64,000 bases of DNA from JAPYTK01 sp964401935 (lineage in GTDB: Bacteria; Myxococcota_A; Polyangia; Polyangiales; Polyangiaceae), in the NCBI GenBank assembly GCA_964401935.1, contig CAYOAL010000039.1:1-64000 (forward strand). Reading direction: 5' to 3'. Below, one piece after another: positions 16,429 to 24,376 of the stretch. Both the position numbers and the translations under genes were made by a program. The notes beneath the pieces are model-generated. The model did no database searches. It was not told the origin of the DNA and worked only from the letters and a program-made list of their open reading frames with translations. Numbering within the stretch: position 1 is the stretch's first letter; every line of letters begins with the position of its first letter.

Positions 16429-17199
16429 ATGGGTCTTATCGTCCCTCCCATGGCGACCCCGCTCCAGCCCGGCGAGATGCTCATCGGCGAGCTCGCCGAA
16501 CGAAGCGGCGTGAGCACCGCCACCATCAACTTCTACGTGAAGGACGGCTTGTTGCCGCCGCCACGCAAGCTCAACCGCACCCGCGCGGCCTACTCCGAGC
16601 TCCACGTGCGCGCGCTGCGGCTCATCAAGCGCTGTCAGAACGCCATCGGCATGTCGCTCGCAGAGATCAAGGCGCAGTTCGAGCTCGTCGGCCTCGACGA
16701 GCAAGGCATCGAGCGCGCCGAACGAATCGGCATCCTCCAGGCGCTCCCGCCGGTGTGGGGAGACGCGACGCGAGAGCCCATCGAGCACTTCGACCCCGTC
16801 CCACGCGACGCCTTCGCGAAGCTCTGCGGTGTAGACCCCGCGCTCGTCGAGCACCTGCTCGCGCACGGTGTCCTCCGCCCCCGCCACGCCGGGCTGTTCG
16901 ACGCTGGCGACGCGTGGCTGGTGCGCACCATCGCCGCCCTCCTCGCCGACGGCATCGAGCTGTCGTGGCTCGATTTCACGGGCGAGCTCGTGGGCCCTGT
17001 CGCGGCCATGTGCAAGGTGCTCCAGCAGCTGACGGTGCGCCATCAACGCGCCCTCACCACGCGCGAGATGACGTTCCGCGACCTCACGACGCCGTTCATG
17101 GCCGTGGTGAGCTACCTGATCTCTCGCATCCACGACGAACGGTTCCCAGACTGGCGACGCCGGATCCGGACCCGTCCGACCGACGCGGAGCCCGAATAG
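16429..17199 (+). CDS. MerR-family transcriptional regulator
   Basis: 256 aa from ATG 16429; TTG 16414 and ATG 16450 are alternatives, none with a clear SD. The MerR winged-helix DNA-binding domain covers about residues 18-85: LIGELAERSGVSTATINFYV, KDGLLPPPRKLNRTRAAYSE and the helix RALRLIKRCQNAIGMSLAEI. The C-terminal part of about 170 residues is helical and has no metal-binding Cys cluster, so an organic ligand or a protein cue is more likely than a metal. It is longer than metal-responsive MerR proteins (about 130-150 aa). It is divergent from the PEP-utiliser/methyltransferase pair and probably controls it through the palindromes in between. Confidence 0.85.
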   Translation: MGLIVPPMATPLQPGEMLIGELAERSGVSTATINFYVKDGLLPPPRKLNRTRAAYSELHVRALRLIKRCQNAIGMSLAEIKAQFELVGLDEQGIERAERIGILQALPPVWGDATREPIEHFDPVPRDAFAKLCGVDPALVEHLLAHGVLRPRHAGLFDAGDAWLVRTIAALLADGIELSWLDFTGELVGPVAAMCKVLQQLTVRHQRALTTREMTFRDLTTPFMAVVSYLISRIHDERFPDWRRRIRTRPTDAEPE

Positions 17200-17279
17200 G
17201 GCGGCCCGCCAGCGCACCGCGCGGGAGGCCGACACGGCGCGCCCCTCGCCGGGGCGACACCGCGCTCGCAGCAGGCGCG

Positions 17280-18368
17280 TCAGGCCTGTCGATCGACGAG
17301 CGGCGCGATGCCGAGGCCGGGCGTGGCCGGGAGCGTGAGCGTGGCGCCGTCGGCGCACATGCCCCCTTCGTAGGGATCGGCGGCGAGGAGAAACGCAGTG
17401 TCGAGATCCACCCACCGCACCCCGCCGAGCGCGGCCACCACGTGGGCCATCGCGGTGAGCCCGAGGCGCGACTCGATCATCGCCCCCACCATCAGCGAGA
17501 GGCCTCGAGCCTGTGCTTCGCGCCCGAGACGCAGGCAGCGGTCGATGCCCCCCATCTTCACGAGCTTGAGGTTCACCCCGTCCACCGCGTCGGCGGCGAC
17601 GAGCGCGTCGAGGCTTCGCTCGTCCACCACCGACTCGTCGGCCACGACCGGAACCCCGCCCTCGACGCGCACCCGCCGGAGGCCCGCGAGATCGTCACGC
17701 TCACAGGGCTGTTCGAAGCACGTCACCGCGAGCCCGAGCGCCGCCGTGTGCCGCAGCAAGGCGAGCGCGTCGTCTGCACCGAACCCCTCGTTGGCGTCGA
17801 ACAAGAGGGTCGCCTCGGGCGCGGCCGCGGCGACGCGCTCGACGGTGCGCTGGTCATGCTCGAGGCGATGTCCAACCTTCAGCTTGAAGCAGCGGAATCC
17901 GCGGGCCCAATAGCCACGCGCGAGGCCGGCGAGGTGCGCGGGCTCGGCGATCGGGAGGGTGATGTCCGTCACCATGGGCTGGGCCTCGCGCGCGCCGAGG
18001 ACGCGATGGAGCGGCACCCCCGCGAGGCGGGCGAAGGCGTCGAAGAGCGCCGAGATCAAGCCGGCGCGGGCCGGGTTCGAGCCCGAGAAGCACCCGTCGA
18101 CGAGCGCGCTCAGCGCCTCGAGGGTGGTCACCTCGCGTGAGGCGAGCGCCGGGGCGGCGGCGGCGACGGCCGCGACCAGCGCCTCGAGCGGCTCCGCAGA
18201 GCCCAGCGGGAGCGCCGCCTCCCCGTAGCCGATCGCGGTCGCAGCTCCCGCCCGCACCCGCGCCCGGACGATCGCGGCGCGGGTCGAGTCGGCGCGCGCC
18301 CGCGAGATGATGAACGGCTCGATCAAGGGGATGGGGAACGGCTCGGCCGAGACCTCGACGATGTGCAC
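17280..18368 (-). CDS. Enolase-superfamily epimerase (dipeptide epimerase-like)
   Basis: 362 aa from GTG 18368. The N-terminal capping domain (IVEVSAEPFPIPLIEPFIIS) precedes a TIM barrel of the muconate-lactonising subgroup. Seen in order are the KxK base motif FKLKVGH, metal ligands in LLFDANEGF, CFEQPCE and VVADESV, and the second lysine in NLKLVKMGGI. The pattern fits L-Ala-D/L-Glu and other dipeptide epimerases, which recycle murein peptides, but o-succinylbenzoate synthase and N-acyl amino acid racemases share these motifs. The exact substrate is therefore uncertain. It is convergent with the MerR gene. Longer in-frame starts upstream add Ala-rich sequence and are less likely. Confidence 0.8.
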   Translation of the reverse strand: MHIVEVSAEPFPIPLIEPFIISRARADSTRAAIVRARVRAGAATAIGYGEAALPLGSAEPLEALVAAVAAAAPALASREVTTLEALSALVDGCFSGSNPARAGLISALFDAFARLAGVPLHRVLGAREAQPMVTDITLPIAEPAHLAGLARGYWARGFRCFKLKVGHRLEHDQRTVERVAAAAPEATLLFDANEGFGADDALALLRHTAALGLAVTCFEQPCERDDLAGLRRVRVEGGVPVVADESVVDERSLDALVAADAVDGVNLKLVKMGGIDRCLRLGREAQARGLSLMVGAMIESRLGLTAMAHVVAALGGVRWVDLDTAFLLAADPYEGGMCADGATLTLPATPGLGIAPLVDRQA

Positions 18369-18522
18369 CGCCCGATGGTGCCGCGCCCACGCCGCGGCCG
18401 CCACCTCTCACGCGGCGCTCGGTCTCCGCGCACGTCGAGCATCGCCGGCACGCGCCCTTCGATGGACGACGCGCTCGCCCCCCACGTCGCGCCCTGCGCC
18501 GGCCGCGGCCGCGAGCGTCTCC

Positions 18523-20328
18523 TCAACCGCCGGCGTAGGGATCGTCGTCGGAGGGCGCTGCCGGCGCGGGCGCGGGCGGAGCCGGCGAGACCTCCACCGA
18601 GGGCTGCTCCGTGTTCGGTCGGTCGCGAGGCGGCGCGGTGGGCGAGGGCCAGATGGTGGTGGTCGCCGGCGCGGGCGTGGCCCGCCCCTCGGCGCTCACG
18701 GGCGTGGCGCTCGGCAGCCCGGCGGCGGAGACGGCACCGCTCGGCGGCACCTGGGCGTCGGGCGCCTCTGGGGCCAGCGCCGAGCCCGCAGCGCCCACTC
18801 CCGACGACGCGCCGCGCGGGGTGGCGTGGTCGTCGCTGGTCGCCGCCGCGGCGGGCACCTTCGGCGTCACCGCCGCGGTCTCTGGGTTGGCGCCATCGCA
18901 CGGCGCGGCCGCGGACACCGCGCTGCAGTCGCACTCGGGCGCGGCCGGTCGCGAGAGCCACGTGGTCGCCACCGAGCTCGTCGCCGCGACCAGCACCCCG
19001 AGCGCGAGCATGAGGGGGCCAAAGCTCCGCGACGCGGCCTGTGGACGGACGCTCGTGGTGAGAGGAAACTCTGTCGGGCGCTCCGAGCGCACGAGGGGCT
19101 CGGCGGGCTCGGTGGGTTCGGACGGCTCGCGAGGGCCTGCCGTCGCGGCCGCGTTGGCGCGCCGTTCGGCGACACGGTGGCCGGAGGGCGCGGGCTCCGG
19201 AACGCTCGAGCGCTCGGTGGCGGGGTGCATCTCGGAGAGCGGCACGGACGGGCGCACGCTGATGACGGTGTCGTCCTCCCCCTCGTCGTCGAGCAGCGAC
19301 AGGAGCTCGCGGCCGGCGGCGATCCGCGTGACCTCCTCGGTGTCGTCGAACGCGAGCGGATCGTCGGCTGGGCTCGAAGTCGGCGGCGGCGGCTTCGACG
19401 GCCGCAGCGCCACGCGATCCTCGTCGTTGGTGGGAGGCACGAGCGTCACCGCCCCCACGTCGGTCCGATCCACGAACAACAGCAAGCCTCCGGCGACGCT
19501 CTGCCACGCGTCGAGCATCTCGCGGGCGCTCGCGAACCGCTTCTCGGGCGCGAAGGCGAGCGCCTTGCGGAACCACCCGTCGAGCTCGATGCGGGACGCC
19601 TCTCCCCCTTCGCCCCGCAACGCGATGCGCTGGAACCGCCCCGCGCGCACCACCTCGTGGAGCAGCGCAGCGTTGAGAGCGACGAACGGGGCCTTCCCGC
19701 TGAGCGCGTAGTAGGCGAGCGCGCCCACTTCCCAGAGGCTGGCGCGACGATCCACGAGCTCGTCGCCGTCGCGGAGTCGCTCGGGGGAAGCGCAGCAGAG
19801 GTCACGCGCCGTGCGCGTGGGGCCGGTGCTCACGAGCTCGAGCCAGAGCTTCACCTGATCTCGGTCGGGGCCGGCGAGATACACGAGATCGGGCGTCACG
19901 CCGCCGGCGCCGAGGCCGTCCTCGTGCACGAGATCCAGCACCCGCAAGAGCTGCTCGACCATCCGCGCCACCACCCGCAGCCCGAGCGAGCCCTGGGCCG
20001 CGACCTCCGTGGCGACCGTGGCCTCCGGCGGCACCTCGCGCACCACGAACGGCAACCGCTCACCATCGAGCCCGTGCGAGAACACGCGGAGCAGCGACGG
20101 ATGGCGCAGGGCCACCGCCGCCTCCGCCGCGGCATGAAACCCGAAGAGGGCGCTCGCGTCGCGGCGCCAGCTGGAGCGGGCGACCTCCACGAGCACTTCG
20201 CGCGCCTCGTCGTCGTCGTGCGCGAGCCACACGCGACGACCATCACGACGCTGTGGCTCGGAAATGAGCCGGGTCTGCTTGCCGAGGATCATGCCTTCGG
20301 TCCATGCCATCTGCACATCACCTGTCAT
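18523..20328 (-). CDS. Membrane-anchored Ser/Thr kinase-like pseudokinase
   Basis: 601 aa from ATG 20328, preceded by a purine-rich SD (GGGGGGAAGC). The first 275 residues align in outline with Hanks kinases: RHPSLLRVFSHG, PFVVREVP, the helix MVEQLLRVLDLVHEDG, ASPERLRDG and ASLWEVGALAYYALSGKAPF. Catalytic motifs are lost. The HRD region reads HEDGLGAGGVTPDLVYL and the DFG position reads VKLWLELVS, and no VAIK lysine is recognisable. A regulatory tail follows, then one transmembrane helix (FGPLMLALGVLVAATSSVA) and a Pro/Ala-rich extracytoplasmic end starting with a CDC motif. It probably acts as a scaffold or sensor rather than a phosphotransferase. Divergent from the lipoprotein gene at 20515. 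Confidence 0.8.
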   Translation of the reverse strand: MTGDVQMAWTEGMILGKQTRLISEPQRRDGRRVWLAHDDDEAREVLVEVARSSWRRDASALFGFHAAAEAAVALRHPSLLRVFSHGLDGERLPFVVREVPPEATVATEVAAQGSLGLRVVARMVEQLLRVLDLVHEDGLGAGGVTPDLVYLAGPDRDQVKLWLELVSTGPTRTARDLCCASPERLRDGDELVDRRASLWEVGALAYYALSGKAPFVALNAALLHEVVRAGRFQRIALRGEGGEASRIELDGWFRKALAFAPEKRFASAREMLDAWQSVAGGLLLFVDRTDVGAVTLVPPTNDEDRVALRPSKPPPPTSSPADDPLAFDDTEEVTRIAAGRELLSLLDDEGEDDTVISVRPSVPLSEMHPATERSSVPEPAPSGHRVAERRANAAATAGPREPSEPTEPAEPLVRSERPTEFPLTTSVRPQAASRSFGPLMLALGVLVAATSSVATTWLSRPAAPECDCSAVSAAAPCDGANPETAAVTPKVPAAAATSDDHATPRGASSGVGAAGSALAPEAPDAQVPPSGAVSAAGLPSATPVSAEGRATPAPATTTIWPSPTAPPRDRPNTEQPSVEVSPAPPAPAPAAPSDDDPYAGG

Positions 20329-20499
20329 GCTTCCCCCCCGAACGTTGCTCCGGGCGCCCCGGTCGCCGGAATGAGGTGGCGGACGCGTCGAACGTGTCTC
20401 GGCCATTCCGCCTCCGCGCGCTTCATCGGTACCACCAATCCATACATTTGTCTACTGCAACGTCCCGAGCTTCGTGCGACCCAACGGGCGGCCAAACGC

Positions 20500-20513
20500 G
20501 ATACCCTCGACGT
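20500..20513 (+). promoter_or_regulatory. Promoter-like 14-mer before leaderless lipoprotein start
   Basis: gataccctcgacgt contains a -10-like TACCCT (20502-20507) seven bases before GTG 20515, consistent with a leaderless transcript. The identical 14-mer occurs at 35417-35430, directly before the kinase gene at 35436. The duplication suggests a shared promoter class. Confidence 0.5.
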
Positions 20514-20514
20514 C

Positions 20515-21132
20515 GTGAGGACGTTGACGGTGCTGGTGGGCGTCGGCGCGGTGGGGTTCGCGTCGTGGGTTCTGGGTGCGTGCGGCGACGACGAGACCGA
20601 CGCCTCGGGGGCCGCGCCGGGGGGTGGCTCGAGCGTCGGCGGCAGCGCGGCGGGCGGCAGCGCGGCGGGCGGCAGCGCGGCGGGGGGCAGCGGAGCGGAA
20701 GGCGGAGGGAGCAGCGTCGGGGGGAGCGGTGGAGCGGCCACCGAGCCCGCCTGTGACGCGCCGCTCGTGGCCCCGTCGCTCGGCGCGTGCGCGCTCGAGA
20801 ACGGCTCGCTCCCCGGAGCCTTCGCGTGCAACCCCGTCACCAACGAGGGGTGCAACGACAACGAGGCCTGCGACGTCGCGGGCATGACGGGCTTCGACTG
20901 CTACGCCGGCAACACCGCCGATCTCTGCGAGCCGTGTGACCAGCAAGCCAGCGCCGGACCGTTCTGCACGGAGGGCACCACCTGCTTCCGCCCCGATGGG
21001 AGCGGCACGCTGCCGAGCTGCGCCCGCTACTGCTGCGACGACGGTGACTGCGGCGGCGCCACCTGCGTCAAGACCTCGGCAGGCAACGCGTGGTTCGTGC
21101 AGGCGCCCGACGTCGGTGTGTGCCTCGACTGA
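20515..21132 (+). CDS. Lipoprotein with Gly/Ser repeat linker and Cys-rich domain
   Basis: 205 aa from GTG 20515. The signal sequence ends in a lipobox (WVLGAC). The linker contains GGSAA repeated three times, encoded by a 15-bp repeat (20638-20682, with a degenerate fourth copy to 20697). The mature domain (residues about 78-205) has many cysteines: ACDAPLV, GACALENG, FACNPVTNEGCNDNEACDVA, FDCYAG, LCEPCDQ, FCTEGTTC, SCARYCCDDGDCGGATC and VCLD. The NEGCNDNEACD block resembles Cys-rich repeats found in many myxobacterial secreted proteins. It has no catalytic motif and is probably surface-exposed. Same general layout as the genes at 8616 and 9179. Confidence 0.75.
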   Translation: MRTLTVLVGVGAVGFASWVLGACGDDETDASGAAPGGGSSVGGSAAGGSAAGGSAAGGSGAEGGGSSVGGSGGAATEPACDAPLVAPSLGACALENGSLPGAFACNPVTNEGCNDNEACDVAGMTGFDCYAGNTADLCEPCDQQASAGPFCTEGTTCFRPDGSGTLPSCARYCCDDGDCGGATCVKTSAGNAWFVQAPDVGVCLD

Positions 21133-21237
21133 TCGGTGGGCCGCCGCGACCAACCTCCGCGCGCGCTCACGCCTCGAGCGTTGGCGCGTGGGACAGGTCG
21201 CGCGCCACGCCTTCGGGGCGCCCGCGCTCGCGCTCGA

Positions 21238-21651
21238 TCAGCCGCCGCCCTTGGTGCCGATGATCGCGTCGGTGCACTCTTTCACGAAGGCCACGCGGTC
21301 GTTGGCGGTCGACTTGCAGCTCTGCCACTCGCCCCCCAACGCGCGGTACTTCAGCTCGAAGTTGCCGGCCTCACCGTGCTCGGCGAGCTCCACGTCGGCA
21401 AACATGCAGTCGCCGGTCACCTTGAGGCCCTGCTCCTCGAGCACGTCCTCGATCGCGTAGCGAACCCCGAGGAGGTTGCTCACGCAGACGGTGCTTCCCT
21501 CCTCCACCTTGGCGCCGGCCGCCGTCGCGCCGGCCTTCGGGCCTTCCCCGGGCTTGCCGTTGCTCCCGTCCTTCGGATCCGGACCGTTGGACCCGTTCCC
21601 GCAGGCGACGAGGCTGACGGCAAGGGCGAGGACAATGGTGCGCTTGAACAT
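21238..21651 (-). CDS. Small lipoprotein, function unknown
   Basis: 137 aa from ATG 21651, with GGAG eight bases upstream. Lipobox VSLVAC. After a Gly/Pro/Lys linker (residues about 22-55) there is a compact domain with VCVSNLLGVRYAIEDVLEEQ, GDCMFADVELAEHGE, FELKYRALGGEW and SCKSTANDRVAFVKECTDAI. Four cysteines could form two disulfides. I do not recognise the family. The gene is convergent with the lipoprotein at 20515. Confidence 0.65.
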   Translation of the reverse strand: MFKRTIVLALAVSLVACGNGSNGPDPKDGSNGKPGEGPKAGATAAGAKVEEGSTVCVSNLLGVRYAIEDVLEEQGLKVTGDCMFADVELAEHGEAGNFELKYRALGGEWQSCKSTANDRVAFVKECTDAIIGTKGGG

Positions 21652-21879
21652 GGTAGCTCCAACTTCGTGACGACTCTCGTGGTTCTGACGCGCCCACCGA
21701 ACCGCCGACGCGCCGCAGCCGGAGTAACATAGTGAAGTCTCGGGGTGGGGTAAAACGTAGATTCCGCGCCTCCGGCGCGAGGGTTCCTCGGCGCGCGCGT
21801 GCAACGTCGCAGGACGCGCGGGTGTGGCCCACGACCGGCTGGTCAGCGCCCTCCACGCGGCGGCGCGGGCCAACGGCCC

Positions 21880-22197
21880 CTAGGGAGACGGCTCTCCCGA
21901 GCTCTCCGCCGACCCCGAACGCGCCGACAGCTCCCCCGCCGCCGCGGTGGCGGTCGCGACCGCCGCGCGCTCCACCGCCTCGAGGATGGCGCGCGCGTGC
22001 GCGAGCAAGACCCGCCCCTCCGGTCGCAGCTCCATCCCGCGCGCGCTTCGATCGAACAGCGCCACCCCGAGCTCATCCTCGAGCGCGCGGATCTGGCGGC
22101 TGAGTGGGGGCTGCGACACGTGAAGACGTGTGGCGGCGGCCCGGGTGGTCCCCACCTCGGCCACGGTCACGAAGTAGCGCAGCTGATCCAAGCTCAC
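21880..22197 (-). CDS. LysR-type protein with only the DNA-binding half
   Basis: 105 aa. Residues 1-60 are a complete LysR winged-helix domain: LDQLRYFVTVAEVGTTRAAA, RLHVSQPPLSRQIRALEDEL, GVALFDRSARGMELRPEG. The linker helix follows (LLAHARAILEAVERAAVATA). The frame then stops; the periplasmic-binding-protein-like effector domain of about 200 residues typical of LysR proteins is absent, and no continuation is seen downstream. It could be a truncated gene, or a free-standing regulator that dimerises through the linker helix without ligand control. A perfect LysR-type inverted repeat lies 45 bp upstream (22242-22256), between it and the divergent map gene, which argues that it still works. Confidence 0.75.
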   Translation of the reverse strand: MSLDQLRYFVTVAEVGTTRAAATRLHVSQPPLSRQIRALEDELGVALFDRSARGMELRPEGRVLLAHARAILEAVERAAVATATAAAGELSARSGSAESSGEPSP

Positions 22198-22241
22198 GAC
22201 GGGTCAGACCGAAGCTTACCCAAGAACGTGCGCTCTCGGCG

Positions 22242-22256
22242 ATACCCAAAGGGTAT
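22242..22256. promoter_or_regulatory. Perfect 15-bp inverted repeat with T-N11-A (LysR-type box)
   Basis: ATACCC-AAA-GGGTAT is a perfect dyad that satisfies the T-N11-A rule of LysR-type binding sites. It sits in the 95-bp region between the divergent LysR-like gene (start 22197) and map (start 22293). Autoregulation and control of map are inferred from position. Confidence 0.75.
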
Positions 22257-22292
22257 TGGCCGCCGCGAGCGCTCTCCGGTCACCTTCTCCCC

Positions 22293-23078
22293 ATGGCGAT
22301 CTCCGTGCTTCGAGAGAGCGACGTCGTGAGCATGCGCCGCGCCGGACGCGCCGCCGCGGCCACCTTGGCCCTCGTCGGCTCGCGGCTCCGCCCTGGCGTG
22401 CGCACCGCAGACATCGATCGCTGGGTGCGTGACGACACCCGCGCGCGGGGGGGCGTGCCGAGCCAGCTCGGCTATCACGGCTTCCCGGCCGCTGTCTGCA
22501 CCTCGAAGAACCACGTGGTCTGTCATGGCATCCCGAGCCCCCACGAGCGCCTCGCCCCAGGGGACATCATCAACGTGGACGTGACCACCCTGCTCGGCGG
22601 CTTTCATGGCGACACGTCCGCCACCTTCATCATCGGCACCCCGTCGCCGGAAGCGCGGCACGTGGTGGAGGTCGCCCGCCGCGCGCGCGACGTCGGCATC
22701 GCGGCGGTGAGACACGGAGCCCGGCTCGGTGACGTGGGCGCCGCCATCGAAGCGCTCGTGCACAGCGAGGGCTGCAGCGTGGTGCGCGACTTCGGTGGCC
22801 ATGGCATCGGGCGCGCGATGCACCAGGAGCCACACGTCGCCCACCACGGGACGAGGGGGACTGGGCGGCGCCTCGTCGCGGGCATGGCCCTCACCATCGA
22901 GCCAATGGTGAACCTCGGCGGACCGGAGGTGGAGCTCCTCGACGACGGCTGGACGGTGGTCACGCGCGACGGCAGCCTCTCGGCGCAGTTCGAGCACACG
23001 GTGGTGGTGACCCGCCGCGGCTGCGAGATCACGACACGACTCGAAGCCCCGGTGGCGCTCAGCGTCGTCGGCGCCTGA
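22293..23078 (+). CDS. map: Type I methionine aminopeptidase
   Basis: 261 aa. It removes the initiator Met from new proteins in the cytoplasm. The pita-bread fold motifs are present: the substrate His in PAAVCTSKNHVVCHGIPSP, the metal-ligand Asp residues in IINVDVTTLLGGFHGDTSAT, the ligand His in GHGIGRAMHQEPHV, and the ligand Glu residues in MALTIEPMVN and SAQFEHTVVV. The length fits the 250-265 aa of bacterial type I enzymes. No zinc-finger N-terminal extension is present. The 3' end overlaps the convergent protease gene by 20 bp. Being divergent from a LysR-like gene is unusual for map; it may be a second, regulated copy. Confidence 0.93.
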   Translation: MAISVLRESDVVSMRRAGRAAAATLALVGSRLRPGVRTADIDRWVRDDTRARGGVPSQLGYHGFPAAVCTSKNHVVCHGIPSPHERLAPGDIINVDVTTLLGGFHGDTSATFIIGTPSPEARHVVEVARRARDVGIAAVRHGARLGDVGAAIEALVHSEGCSVVRDFGGHGIGRAMHQEPHVAHHGTRGTGRRLVAGMALTIEPMVNLGGPEVELLDDGWTVVTRDGSLSAQFEHTVVVTRRGCEITTRLEAPVALSVVGA

Positions 23079-24255
23079 GCAGCCCGAGCAAGGCGGCGAG
23101 GAAGACCCAGGTCTGCGCGCCCCCCCGTGCCCCCCCCGCGCTGCACGAGACCGAGCCCGAGAGACCACCGTCGTCGTCCACGCCCCCGGCTTCGGCGAGC
23201 TCGTCGTCGTCCCCACCGCCGCTCTCTCCGCCCGGCTCTCCCCCTGGCCCGCCGGGCTCGATCGGATCCTCGGGGGCGCAGTCGGGATCGAGGGCACCGC
23301 AGCCGTCGAAACACTCGCCGTCGGCGCCGCAGCAGTCGCCATCGAGCACTGGACAGTCGTCGCGACACACGCCGTCCGCGTCGCAGCCCTCGCAGTCGAC
23401 GTCGGTCGTGAGATCGTCGCAAAGAGCCGAGCAGAAGCCATCGCTCGCGCAGGGGCAGTCTGGATCGACCGCAGCGCAGCCAGTCGCGCAGCGTCCGTCG
23501 CCGTCGCACGACGCCGGATCGTGCTCGTCGATGTAGGCGCTGATCCAGCCGAAGTACTTGTCGGTGCGGGCCGAGCCATCGTTGCCCACCCCGCTGCAGT
23601 TGGCGGTGGTGAACGACGTGACGCCGGCCACGTGCTCCTTGCCGTCGAACATCATGAAGTTGGGCCCCCCCGAGTCGCCGTAGCAGAAGCCCGAGCTCTG
23701 CCCTCCCACCCACATCACGCCCGACTCGAGCTGATGGAGCTTGGTGCCACCTTCGCGCTTGATGCCGGAGCCGCCGGAGTTGCCGCCGGTGACACCGAAC
23801 CCCACGAGGCGCACGTCGCTGCCGAGCGACGGCGACAGATCGCGGTGGTTGATCGGGATCGGCTCCGCGGGGCCCGGCTGCGCCAGCGTGATCATCGCGA
23901 TGTCGCCGTCGCCGATGCACTGGTTGTAGCTCATCACCTGTACGTCGACGGAGTTGATCCAGGTGCCGCTCTGGTTGATGTTGCTCCCGAAAAACACGCT
24001 CGCGCTGCTCGTGTTGTCGACGCAGTGACAGGCGGTCAACACCACCCGCGGCGACACGAGCGTGCCGCTGCACCCCACGTTGAGGTAGACCACGGCGGGA
24101 TCGCCGGTGGCGAGCTGCCCGTTCACGATCGGGCTCTCGACATCGGCCCACGGTTCGACATCGCCGGCGTCCGGGCTACAGCCGAGCGAGCCCGTGGCAG
24201 GCCCCAGGAGGAGCAGAATACTCGAGAATCGGCGAATCGAAGCAAACCGGAACAT
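23059..24255 (-). CDS. Secreted trypsin-like serine protease with MYXO-CTERM-like tail
   Basis: 398 aa from ATG 24255, with GGAGG eight bases upstream. The N-terminus is a lipoprotein-type signal (LGPATGSLGC). The S1 peptidase domain (about 40-255) starts at SPIVNGQLATGD. It has the catalytic His in VVLTACHCVDN, Asp in GDGDIAMITL and Ser in FCYGDSGGPNFMM, so the triad is intact. A Cys/Asp-rich repeat region follows (GDGRCATGC, CASDGFCSALC, CDADGVCRDDC, CGADGECFDGC), then a Gly/Glu/Asp linker and the tail SCSAGG, helix WVFLAALLGLL, RRRRR. It is probably anchored or sorted to the surface. The start of the chain (SPIVNG) suggests zymogen-type processing. Confidence 0.88.
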   Translation of the reverse strand: MFRFASIRRFSSILLLLGPATGSLGCSPDAGDVEPWADVESPIVNGQLATGDPAVVYLNVGCSGTLVSPRVVLTACHCVDNTSSASVFFGSNINQSGTWINSVDVQVMSYNQCIGDGDIAMITLAQPGPAEPIPINHRDLSPSLGSDVRLVGFGVTGGNSGGSGIKREGGTKLHQLESGVMWVGGQSSGFCYGDSGGPNFMMFDGKEHVAGVTSFTTANCSGVGNDGSARTDKYFGWISAYIDEHDPASCDGDGRCATGCAAVDPDCPCASDGFCSALCDDLTTDVDCEGCDADGVCRDDCPVLDGDCCGADGECFDGCGALDPDCAPEDPIEPGGPGGEPGGESGGGDDDELAEAGGVDDDGGLSGSVSCSAGGARGGAQTWVFLAALLGLLRRRRR

Positions 24256-24376
24256 GGCGCGGACCTCCAACAGCGCGCCATGTTAACCGGCCAGCCGGCC
24301 TAATGTCCAGAGGGGTCACGTCGCCTCCGAGCGCCCCCGCTCGAAGCGTCGCGGTCGGTCGACGCGGTCGCGACCG

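Noticed and set aside
24365..24376. 12-bp perfect palindrome CGGTCGCGACCG next to the L,D-transpeptidase stop
   Set aside because: A CG-only palindrome is not rare at this base composition, there is no loop or T tract for a terminator, and it is downstream of the gene.
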